From NCBI GenBank assembly GCA_022360105.1, contig JAKSDL010000603.1:1-24619 (forward strand): a DNA stretch of 24,619 nt, read 5' to 3'. Of the stretch, positions 14,971 to 22,239 are shown in pieces. The notes under the pieces are model-generated. The model worked only from the letters and a program-made list of their open reading frames with translations. It ran no database searches and was not told where the DNA came from. The DNA is from Pseudomonadota bacterium (GTDB lineage: Bacteria > SAR324 > XYD2-FULL-50-16 > JAHJRI01). A program made the translations under genes and the position numbers. Numbering within the stretch: the stretch's first letter is position 1; the number at the start of each line of letters is the position of its first letter.

Positions 14971-15001
14971 AAAAAAGGGCCGAAACTGGGTTCCGGCCCT
15001 T
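14971..15001 (-). terminator. Rho-independent terminator between the Pal-like gene and tolQ
   Basis: On the minus strand AAGGGCCG (15001-14994) pairs with CGGCCCTT (14982-14975). The stem extends past one mismatch by three more pairs, and a run of Ts (14976-14971) follows. This is the form of an intrinsic terminator. It lies 51 bases after the stop of the Pal-like gene and its T run ends 14 bases before the tolQ ATG. It would cut the lipoprotein transcript from tolQRAB, or act as an attenuator giving more lipoprotein than motor. Confidence 0.85.
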
Positions 15002-15052
15002 GGTATGCGGTTAGCTCACTGTGAAAAAAATGATGGTTGGTAAAACCAAATC

Positions 15053-16090
15053 TTACTTCAGTACCCAGACGAAATCGGTTCTTCTGTTTTGAGCTCTCCA
15101 ATCTTCATCATCACTTAATTTAGGTGTTGGGCATTCTTCACCTTTGCTGATTCCTCTTACCCTGCTTCTTGAATAACCTAACGAGGTCAGCAATGGTAAA
15201 ACACCACTCCAGCGTCGATCACCCAGTGCCTTGTTATATTTGTTAGAACCTTTATAATCGCAATTTCCTTCCAGTTGCAGCACCATATCGGGGTAGTTTT
15301 TTAACTCTTCTGATATGAGTTCGAAGTCATTTAACAGTTGGCTGGAGGAATCCTGTCCAACAACATGGACATCAAACGGGTAATATACCGGGCTCAAAAC
15401 AATCTGATCCATCTTTGTGGCCCTGGAGCAGAAAACTGTTTCCAGATTTAGTTCGCGGTTTCTTACCAGGCGTTCGTGAATTTTCTTGAGAGTTTCCTTG
15501 CGAAGTTCTTTTTCGTTGTCCATTACCTGCTGCTTGATTTCTACAATCTTTTTAATCTCATCGTCCGCAAGTTCGGTTTCCTGCTTAAGAGTTTTTTCCA
15601 GTTCTTCCTGAGATTGAGATGTAGCGATCATTCGCTGCAGTTTATAGGAGTCGACGACCTCATCAATTTCCGTTTTGCTTAGATTGGTTTCTTCGGATAG
15701 TCTTTTTGAGAGTTCTTCCGGGGTCAAATTCATGTTAATGAGCTCTTGAATTCTGTCATCCTTCCTGGCAATTTCTGAAGTTCTACCCCCAATGGTTTCT
15801 TCAATTTCTTTTTCCAGTTCAGCGGCTTTTGCTTCGATAGCTTCCTGTTTTTTTGCCAGCTTTTTCTGCTCGATTCTGTCTTCAGCTTCTATCTGCTTGA
15901 TGATTTTCTTCTTTTTTGCAAAGTCGCCTTCGATTTTGTAATTAGAACTTTGCTGTTCTTCTTCAAGCTGTTTTTCCTTTTCAAGCTCGTCTAAATAAAC
16001 CGTATCTTCCGGTTTTTGGGTCTGCTGGGCGCAAGCCATAAGAAATAGCGACATCAAGACGATAGAAGAAAATGTAAAAAACTTTTTCAT
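15053..16090 (-). CDS. Pal-like lipoprotein: lipobox, long coiled coil, OmpA-like domain
   Basis: A 345-residue outer-membrane lipoprotein candidate. The signal peptide ends in the lipobox LMAC, with lipidated C20. Residues about 30-210 are highly charged and helical, with two similar units (LTPEELSKRLSEETNLSKTE and QEELEKTLKQETELADDE) in tandem. The C-terminal 115 residues form an OmpA-like peptidoglycan-binding domain: LEGNCDYKG (D278), KYNKALGDRRW and QNRRTDF (R336/R337) match the diaminopimelate-binding residues of Pal. In front of tolQRAB, with no other pal nearby, it is probably the Pal of this Tol system, with a much longer spacer than the about 170-residue enteric Pal. The start at 16090 is chosen because GGAGC lies five bases upstream and the lipoprotein signal begins there; an upstream in-frame start would bury the signal. 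Confidence 0.85.
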   Translation of the reverse strand: MKKFFTFSSIVLMSLFLMACAQQTQKPEDTVYLDELEKEKQLEEEQQSSNYKIEGDFAKKKKIIKQIEAEDRIEQKKLAKKQEAIEAKAAELEKEIEETIGGRTSEIARKDDRIQELINMNLTPEELSKRLSEETNLSKTEIDEVVDSYKLQRMIATSQSQEELEKTLKQETELADDEIKKIVEIKQQVMDNEKELRKETLKKIHERLVRNRELNLETVFCSRATKMDQIVLSPVYYPFDVHVVGQDSSSQLLNDFELISEELKNYPDMVLQLEGNCDYKGSNKYNKALGDRRWSGVLPLLTSLGYSRSRVRGISKGEECPTPKLSDDEDWRAQNRRTDFVWVLK

Positions 16091-16652
16091 TTTTAGCTCC
16101 ATTGATAATTGATTTGAGAGAACGAAAAAACCTACTTTGTGTATCATCTAAAAATGAATGACAACGAACTAGGAACTGAATACTAAACACACTACGAAAC
16201 ATGAAAACTGCTGTCAACGCGGCACCCCCTAGTTTTTTTTAAATGCTGCGGCATTATTTCATTGGTAAAATACGTACAAGTCCAATTAATGGTGGTTTAA
16301 ACGAAATACAAAAATAATTAACCTCGCTTTTTGAATCGTTTTCCGACTCTTTTCACAGGTGTCAAAACCAGCTTTGAAACTTTTTTTCTCCTGTTTGAAA
16401 TACGTTTCTTCCCCTTTGACCTGCTTTTACCGATTTAATCCGATTGGAGTTAATCCACTGTTTATGAGTAATTATGCAAGTGCAACTTCAAGTCTCTCTG
16501 AAATCTTGAATTTGTTGGCTTTAAACAGAAATTTCCAAGGTGGAATGCCGTTAACTGATACTAATTCTGTTGTCAAATGCAGATCGCCGGAAAAGTGATT
16601 TAGCAAAGGAGCTTTCGTTGTGTAAGCCTTGAATTGGTGAGGATGTAGGGGA
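16091..16652. other. Intergenic region, 562 bp
   Basis: Apart from the candidate promoter at 16189-16217, nothing definite is seen. A homopolymer pair CCCCCT-AG-TTTTTTTT lies around 16225-16241, followed by a small AATGC/GCATT hairpin. Open frames here (for example 16359-16598 on the plus strand) have no ribosome site and no recognisable family. No intrinsic terminator for the phosphodiesterase gene is obvious on the minus strand. Confidence 0.5.
16189..16217 (-). promoter_or_regulatory. Candidate promoter of the Pal-like gene
   Basis: On the minus strand, TTGACA (16217-16212) is a perfect -35 box. A 17-base spacer leads to TAGTGT (16194-16189), which keeps only the key T-A...T of a -10 box. 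Transcription would start near 16182, giving a leader of about 90 nt. The weak -10 makes this tentative. Confidence 0.35.
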
Positions 16653-17570
16653 TTATTGTGCAATCGACAACAAAACCTCGGGGGAGGCTGTCATGATACC
16701 GTCCACACCCAAATCGATCAGCATTTTCATGTCTTCAGGATCATTAACGGTAAAAATGTAAACGGCAAGATTTTTATCGTGGGCTTGCCGGATAAATGAT
16801 GGGGTGATGATATCCATAAAAAAGAATTTGTTCTTTTCCTTGGAGGTAAAACGCCAGGGCATGATCAGGGATGTGGCGGTAGGTGAAAGCAGTCCGGTCA
16901 GTCTGAGTTTTGATACCAGGTAAAAACGGAATCCCTCCCTGGCCGTTGCTGCTGTGGCAACCGTGGGGCAAAGCTGACGAAACTGATCCAGTGTTTCCTG
17001 GCGAAACGCTCCCACCAACACCTGAAGTTCCTTTTTGTGTTGGTGCAACATAGTGCAGAAATCTGCGCTCAATTCTGGTTCACTACCTTTGATTTCGATA
17101 ATCATCCTCTTGTTGGGAAAATAGTCAAAGACCTCCTTGAGCGTGGGAATTCCTTGAGGAACACCGGATATTCCGGAAGGTTGCTGATTGTGATGAGCAT
17201 CGGCCGTGGTTGAACCGTTGCGCATCTTACACTGTTGCAGTTCCTTCAGAGTGTGCTCTGATACAAGACCGTCGCAATCAGTTGTTCTCGTAAGGGTGCG
17301 ATCGTGGAATAAAATAATGTGGCGATCTTTTGTCAAGCGGATATCCATTTCCAGGATATCGGTGCCCAGTTTATCTGAATTGACAAATGCCTGAAGTGTA
17401 TTTTCCGGGAGTTTTCCGCCACCACCGCGGTGGCCAATGGTGGAGAATGATTCGTCTGCATGAAAGGGATGGTCGGGTGCCGGTTTGGCTGTTACAAAAA
17501 GCCAGGCCAGCCAACCAAACAGGACGACAAGCAGTGATTTGAATAGAATTTTCAGCCAGCGTTTAATCAT
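16653..17570 (-). CDS. Glycerophosphodiester phosphodiesterase
   Basis: A 305-residue protein with an N-terminal hydrophobic helix (about 7-27, LLVVLFGWLAWLFV), probably a membrane anchor or uncleaved signal, then a GDPD TIM barrel. Family residues are clear: GHRGGG (H47/R48), E56 in PENT, E74 and D76 in LEMDIRLTKD, H89 in FHD, E159 in IEIKG, and the late FTVND and DGIMTASP strands. The family splits glycerophosphodiesters into glycerol 3-phosphate and an alcohol. The last motif has Ala where many members have Asp (D-G-x-x-T-D-x-P), a small departure. The ATG overlaps the TGA of the aminopeptidase gene by one base (TGATG), and GGAAG precedes it, so translation is coupled. The anchor suggests action at the membrane or periplasm. 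Confidence 0.9.
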   Translation of the reverse strand: MIKRWLKILFKSLLVVLFGWLAWLFVTAKPAPDHPFHADESFSTIGHRGGGGKLPENTLQAFVNSDKLGTDILEMDIRLTKDRHIILFHDRTLTRTTDCDGLVSEHTLKELQQCKMRNGSTTADAHHNQQPSGISGVPQGIPTLKEVFDYFPNKRMIIEIKGSEPELSADFCTMLHQHKKELQVLVGAFRQETLDQFRQLCPTVATAATAREGFRFYLVSKLRLTGLLSPTATSLIMPWRFTSKEKNKFFFMDIITPSFIRQAHDKNLAVYIFTVNDPEDMKMLIDLGVDGIMTASPEVLLSIAQ

Positions 17571-18949
17571 CAAAAATCTTCCAGTTCTTTGACACTTTTT
17601 GGTATGGGATCACCAAGAATCCTCACCCCGGTTTCGGTAACCAGGACGTCATCCTCGATACGAATGCCTCCCATTCCTCGATATAGTTCGACCTGGTTGT
17701 AGTTAATAAAGTCCGCAAACTTGTTTTCCTGTTTCCAGGCATCGATCAGGGGATCGATGAAATATATTCCGGGTTCCACAGTGATTACATTTCCTGTTTC
17801 CAGTGATTTTGCCAATCTCAGGCTTTTAAGTCCAAATTGTTCGCTTCTGGTAAACTCGGCAGAATAGCCGACGGCGTCTTCTCCCAATGATTCCATATCG
17901 TGGGTGTCCAGTCCCAGCATGTGACCCAGTCCATGAGGAAAAAACAAGGCGTGGGCGCCCTGGTTGACTGCTTCTTCGGGATCACCTTTCATAAGTCCCA
18001 GGTCCTTTAGACCGCTGGCAATTGTGACTGAAGCAAGCCAGTGAACTTCAAAAAAAGGAATTCCCGGTTTAATTGCGGCAATGGCATCTTGGTTTGCTTT
18101 CAGAGCCACCTCATACACTGCTCTTTGCATTCGGGTAAATGATTTGCCTACAGGGATGGTTCGGGTGATATCACTGGCGTAATGCATGGCGGTTTCCGCA
18201 CCGGCATCGACTATCAGCAAGCTGTCACTTTCCAGGGTGTTGGTGTACTTCGGGTTATGAAGAATATCACCCCTGATGGTCACTATTGGCTGGAAAGACA
18301 ATGCCCCGCTTTTGGATACTGCGATCCCTTCGATCACACCTTTGATGTCCTGTTCATGCGCCCCCGGCATTGCCATGATCATGGCGGTGCTGTGCATCTT
18401 GTGTGCGATGTTAACGGCAGTTTCGATCTCCTTGATCTCAAGCTCATCCTTGACAGATCTGAGATTGATGACTGCTTTGATAAGTTCAGTCGATACCGAT
18501 GCCTGTAATTGTGTCCGGCTGAATCCGAACAACTCCTGCAGTTTAAGGCAAACACTTGCCTGGTAGGGAGGCAGATAATGAATTGATTGTCCGCTTTTCG
18601 CAGCCTTATCAACCAGGTCGGTTACGATAGAGAGTGGTCCGTGATTGCTAATTCCGGATTTTTGACCGTAATCGGAAACAGAAGGCGTTTTTCCGGTCCA
18701 GAATACGGCTTCTGCCGGGTCATCAGCGCCGCAAACCCACTCCTTATCGTTATCGATGTCCAGCAATACGTAACAATCCGGGGTATCGATTCCGGTGAAA
18801 TATAAAAAGCTACTGTCCTGCCGGAAAGGAAAACATTCGTCTCTACTGGTGAATGGCGCAACCGAATTGGCGGGAAGGATAACTAGACCTGATTGAACAA
18901 GTTTTTTTAATGTATCACGCCGCTCCTGATAGATTTCTTTTTTAAACAT
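17570..18949 (-). CDS. pepP: Xaa-Pro aminopeptidase, M24B family
   Basis: A 459-residue cytoplasmic metallopeptidase. The N-terminal AMP_N domain (FPFRQDSSFLYFTGID) precedes a pita-bread catalytic domain with the five metal ligands in order. In this numbering these are D248 (IVDAGAE), D260 (SDITRT), H343 (HGLGHMLG), E392 (TVEPGIYF) and E432 (GIRIEDD). It removes an N-terminal residue that precedes proline. Length and order agree with PepP. I chose the ATG at 18949 because AMP_N begins there; an upstream TTG (18976) would add nine residues, and neither has a good ribosome site. The stop shares a base with the next gene's start. The upstream gene on this strand is the chemotaxis receptor, 55 bp away. 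Confidence 0.93.
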   Translation of the reverse strand: MFKKEIYQERRDTLKKLVQSGLVILPANSVAPFTSRDECFPFRQDSSFLYFTGIDTPDCYVLLDIDNDKEWVCGADDPAEAVFWTGKTPSVSDYGQKSGISNHGPLSIVTDLVDKAAKSGQSIHYLPPYQASVCLKLQELFGFSRTQLQASVSTELIKAVINLRSVKDELEIKEIETAVNIAHKMHSTAMIMAMPGAHEQDIKGVIEGIAVSKSGALSFQPIVTIRGDILHNPKYTNTLESDSLLIVDAGAETAMHYASDITRTIPVGKSFTRMQRAVYEVALKANQDAIAAIKPGIPFFEVHWLASVTIASGLKDLGLMKGDPEEAVNQGAHALFFPHGLGHMLGLDTHDMESLGEDAVGYSAEFTRSEQFGLKSLRLAKSLETGNVITVEPGIYFIDPLIDAWKQENKFADFINYNQVELYRGMGGIRIEDDVLVTETGVRILGDPIPKSVKELEDF

Positions 18950-19004
18950 GAATTGACTGGCTGCAGAAATAAGCAAATTGCTGATTCAAAAGATGGTAAA
19001 CCAA

Positions 19005-21323
19005 CTAAAACCTGCCCAGATCCTCATCTTCAAACAGGATGATGTTTTCATCGAGATCGACTTGCTGTGTCGGGGGTTCTTCAGGTTTCAGTTCATTTTG
19101 TGCTTCAAAGCTTTCTAATGTACCTGAGGTCAGTTGTTTTGCGCCAGTGTTAAACTCAAGTTTTTGTTCAGATTCAGGATGATAAGCCTGTCCTTTCAGG
19201 TGGAACCTGGATACAAGTTGTTTCAGGAGATCGGCGAATGAATCCAGCCGTTCACTGCTTTCTGCTGTCTGATCAGCAACAGCGGCATTTGATTGTACCA
19301 CGGAATTAAGTTGGGTGATCCCCTGGTTGACTTGTGATACGCCAAGAGCTTGCTCATTGCTGGAGCCCACAATTTTCTCGACTAGTTCTGTCACATCACC
19401 GGCATCTTTCATAATCGCATCAAGTGAGTGTGCCGTTTCCTGGGCAATGTTCACGCCCGATTCGATCTTTTTGATCGAATTATTGATCATGGTAGTGGTC
19501 TCTTTGGAAGCCTGGGCACTGCGTTGAGCAAGATTTCTGACTTCCTCCGCCACAACAGCAAACCCTTTTCCATGCTCACCGGCCCTGGCAGCTTCAACAG
19601 CTGCGTTAATGGCGAGGACATTGGTCTGAAATGCTATTTCGTCTATCGTTTTGATAATATTGGATATCTGATCAGCGGTGGTATTAATTTCATTCATAGC
19701 CTGAACCATCTCCTGCATCTGTTCAAAACCGTTCTCAGCTCTGCTCTTGGATTCTACTGCTTTCAAATTGGCAGCCTTGGCATTTTCAGCGTTAGACCGT
19801 GTCTGGCTGTCCAGTTGTTCCATTGAACTGCTGATCTGCTCAAGCGATGCAGCCTGTTCGTTGACAGCCTGGGAGAGCCCCTGGCGGGATGTGGAAATCT
19901 GGGTCGATCCGTCTTTTAATTCTGTGGCAATGGAAGCAACCCGCAGCAGTACGTCATTAAGTGTTTGAATCATCTGCTGGAACGAAATTCCCAGCGCATC
20001 ATTGTCGGACGTCAGTTTTATTTCGATGTCCAGATTCCCCCGGGCAATCTCCTGGGCGAGTTCTGTTTTCTTTCTCAGGGATTCAATCATGTTCTGGAGG
20101 CTTTTTCCCAACATATCGCTTTCCGAAGAAAGTTCGGCGTCATCGGTCAATACCCCGTCTCCGATCTTCTCGGCCAGCTGGATTTTAGCCTGAAGCGCAT
20201 TCACCATCTTCTGAAAAGAGTTGTTTAACTCCGCAATTTCATCCTGATAGGGTGATTGTAAATTAACTTCCAGATCACCGGCCGCAAGGCTGTTAGCTGA
20301 TTGCTTCAGATTAGCAATCTGTTTGACAAGATAAAGACTCAAAACAATTGAAAGAATTAGTCCCATTACAATTCCGGCCAGGGTGATTACAGCGAGGATG
20401 ATTTTGGAATTTAAAATCTGTCGTAACAAGCTGTCCTGGTTACTTTGGACATCCTGAATAGTCAGCTCTTCCGCTTTTTGGGCATGGTGAATAAAATTGC
20501 TGAATTCCTGGTTGAAAATCCGGCGGGTTTCCTGGTAACCGGCCTGATTCAATCGAGCCAGTTCAAAGCGTTTTTTGGACTCCAATTCAAGTCGGTCTAT
20601 ATCGTTTTGCAGAAATTTATTAATGCCGACCATCTTTTCGATCTGTTCGGCTTTTTGTTTGCCCGCATTGAGGTTGTCTATGGCCCGATCCATATTGTTT
20701 ACCTTAACATCAGCCAGGGACCTTCCTAATAAAAATCGACTTTCTGACAGTAGATATTTGATTTCCCCGGAGATATTGGCAAGGGTGAGTCTTCTGGTTT
20801 TACCGTAGTCTTCACGAACACGATCCAATGCTTTTTGGATAGCGGCAAACTGGGTATTGTATTGATTTTCCGATTCAACAGCAGCAGCCAACGATACCTG
20901 TATTTCCTTATATCTCAATTGAAGGCTGTTTTTTAAGGTGATGATGCTTGATTTGGCCGTTTCAACATGTTCTTTGATTCGCATATCCTGTGTTGCCGGC
21001 ACGTTATAGCCATCAACCGTTTTACCGAAAATAATGGCATCACAATATTCCATGGACTTGTCCAACAATAACCAGATATTATCGCTGTTGGCAGCAGGGC
21101 TTCCATTCAACACCTGTTCAAGAGCAAGGTGAGCATTAACAGCGTTTACCTGTAATTCCATTGCCGCCGCTGCGACAGGATACAGTTCCTTGCCAATCGT
21201 GGCTCCCTGGCTACCGGTTTGAGAGGTAAAATAGACTCCGAAGACCCCGGTTAAACTGACTATCACAGCCATGGCAACAAAGGTGGCGATTAGTTTTGTT
21301 CTGATGCGAACGTTGGTAATCAT
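19005..21323 (-). CDS. Methyl-accepting chemotaxis protein with several HAMP-like units
   Basis: A 772-residue membrane chemoreceptor. It has TM1 at about 10-33, a 270-residue helical periplasmic sensor (about 34-305; long enough for a double four-helix bundle), and TM2 at about 307-333. A HAMP domain (about 333-385) is followed by two further HAMP-like units (about 385-418 and 420-465; note MLGKSLQNMIESL and ALGISFQQMIQTL). The signalling hairpin (about 480-705) has the conserved tip IDEIAFQTNVLAINAAVEAA through GKGFAVVAEEVRNLAQRSA (560-603). A 65-residue tail ends with the acidic ILFEDEDLGRF. It would relay ligand binding to CheA/CheW and turn the flagellar or pilus motor. AAGGAGA lies seven bases before the ATG. 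No che genes are nearby and the ligand is unknown. Confidence 0.94.
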   Translation of the reverse strand: MITNVRIRTKLIATFVAMAVIVSLTGVFGVYFTSQTGSQGATIGKELYPVAAAAMELQVNAVNAHLALEQVLNGSPAANSDNIWLLLDKSMEYCDAIIFGKTVDGYNVPATQDMRIKEHVETAKSSIITLKNSLQLRYKEIQVSLAAAVESENQYNTQFAAIQKALDRVREDYGKTRRLTLANISGEIKYLLSESRFLLGRSLADVKVNNMDRAIDNLNAGKQKAEQIEKMVGINKFLQNDIDRLELESKKRFELARLNQAGYQETRRIFNQEFSNFIHHAQKAEELTIQDVQSNQDSLLRQILNSKIILAVITLAGIVMGLILSIVLSLYLVKQIANLKQSANSLAAGDLEVNLQSPYQDEIAELNNSFQKMVNALQAKIQLAEKIGDGVLTDDAELSSESDMLGKSLQNMIESLRKKTELAQEIARGNLDIEIKLTSDNDALGISFQQMIQTLNDVLLRVASIATELKDGSTQISTSRQGLSQAVNEQAASLEQISSSMEQLDSQTRSNAENAKAANLKAVESKSRAENGFEQMQEMVQAMNEINTTADQISNIIKTIDEIAFQTNVLAINAAVEAARAGEHGKGFAVVAEEVRNLAQRSAQASKETTTMINNSIKKIESGVNIAQETAHSLDAIMKDAGDVTELVEKIVGSSNEQALGVSQVNQGITQLNSVVQSNAAVADQTAESSERLDSFADLLKQLVSRFHLKGQAYHPESEQKLEFNTGAKQLTSGTLESFEAQNELKPEEPPTQQVDLDENIILFEDEDLGRF

Positions 21324-21421
21324 GATGAACTCTCCTTGACGGCAACGTAACTATTTACATGGACTGGTAACGGTAATGTCGGATGACGATTACCTTCAAA
21401 CGAACAAGGTATTTTTATGAT

Positions 21422-21450
21422 ATTATGAACCATCGTCAGGCAAAAATCAA
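21422..21450 (-). promoter_or_regulatory. Candidate sigma-70 promoter of the chemoreceptor gene
   Basis: On the minus strand TTGATT (21450-21445) and CATAAT (21427-21422) are separated by 17 bases, matching four and five of six consensus positions. Transcription would begin about 90 nt before the start codon. I saw no sigma-28 type site closer to the gene. Confidence 0.35.
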
Positions 21451-21583
21451 AAAATAAAACATTCCTCCAAGATTCTTTTGTTAATTAACGACCATCTTTA
21501 ACTCAAATTTGAAGGATTTTACATCTCTTGAAATTGCAAAGGATATGAGGGGATTTTTCCATTCTTGATTCAGCTAAACAATC

Positions 21584-21670
21584 CTCTGGCTCCGTAGGAG
21601 CGACATATAGCAGCCAGTGGTTTCAACCTCTGGTTTCAGGTATCCGACACATGATGAGTCCCATGCGGAT
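21584..21670. repeat. Probable dispersed noncoding repeat (GCTCCGTAGGAGC element)
   Basis: CTCTGGCTCCGTAGGAGCGA contains the small hairpin GCTCC-GTA-GGAGC (21589-21601). It is followed by two similar phrases, GTGGTTTCAACC and CTGGTTTCAGG, and by GATGAGTCCCATGCGGA. From memory, strings of this kind recur between genes of many environmental genomes. The window has one copy only, so dispersal is inferred. Confidence 0.4.
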
Positions 21671-21860
21671 TGATTTTTCGGAAATTACGAATACAACACT
21701 CAATATAAAACTAATAAATACAAAAGAGTACTTAAAAAGAAGAAATAGAAAATAGCCATTGATACTTAAAGAGGTAAAAATAAGAAAGAGATACCGCAGA
21801 ACTTTTGGACAATTCAAAAAAGAGTTGTTGAATTGAATGTGATAACTTAATCCTTTTTAT

Positions 21861-21882
21861 ACGAGCACGAGCACGAGCACGG
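21861..21882. repeat. Hexanucleotide tandem repeat (ACGAGC)
   Basis: Three perfect ACGAGC units plus a partial fourth, 36 bases before the start codon of the downstream gene. Slippage could change promoter or leader length, but three units are few. It may equally be part of a dispersed intergenic repeat. Confidence 0.75.
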
Positions 21883-21917
21883 CGTATGGTTTTAACTAAA
21901 CTAATTTAGGAGGATAG

Positions 21918-22229
21918 ATGTCTGTATTATTGGAATTCTCGATGTTTCCATTGGATAAGGGTGAGAGCCTGAGCCGATATGTTGCTGAATCACTTGATAT
22001 TATTGATAAATCCGGGTTGGAATACCAATTCACACCAATGGCCACAATTCTGGAAGGCGAATTTGATCAGGTGATGGATGTGGTGAGGAAATGTTATGAA
22101 AAAATGAATGAGGAATGCGATCGTGTGATTTGCAATATGAAATTTGACTCTCGAAAGAATACCAGCGGCAGAATCACGGCAAAAACAAAAAAAGTGGAAA
22201 CCATTTTAAACAAAGAGCTTTCCAAATAG
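21918..22229 (+). CDS. MTH1187/YkoF-type thiamine-binding family protein
   Basis: A 103-residue protein matching the MTH1187 (DUF77) thiamine-binding family: ferredoxin-like fold, FSMFPLDKGESLSRYV near the N terminus, SGLEYQFTPMATILEGE (residues 33-49), and a late CDRVICNMKFDSR strand. Family members bind thiamine or related pyrimidines, usually as tetramers, but their physiological role is poorly defined. The start is secure: AGGAGG at 21908-21913 is four bases before the ATG. It stands alone on the plus strand, converging on the kinase gene with only 10 bp between stops. A hexanucleotide repeat precedes it. No thiamine riboswitch or thi gene is visible nearby. Confidence 0.87.
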   Translation: MSVLLEFSMFPLDKGESLSRYVAESLDIIDKSGLEYQFTPMATILEGEFDQVMDVVRKCYEKMNEECDRVICNMKFDSRKNTSGRITAKTKKVETILNKELSK

Positions 22230-22239
22230 TCGGAAATGC

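Larger units (their letters stand above)
21324..21917. other. Divergent intergenic region, 594 bp
   Basis: An AT-rich gap between the chemoreceptor (minus) and the thiamine-binding-like gene (plus). It holds a candidate receptor promoter (21422-21450), a probable dispersed noncoding repeat (21584-21670) and a hexanucleotide tandem repeat (21861-21882). A 64-residue open frame at 21623-21817 (minus) is hydrophobic by composition only, with no ribosome site or family likeness, so I do not call it. Confidence 0.5.

Noticed and set aside
16359..16663. Short open frames on both strands in the gap before the phosphodiesterase
   Set aside because: No ribosome sites, no recognisable motifs, and they overlap each other.
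21336..21360. Sigma-28 (flagellar) promoter for the chemoreceptor
   Set aside because: A GCCGTCAA string resembles the -10 element, but the -35-like TAAA is at the wrong distance.
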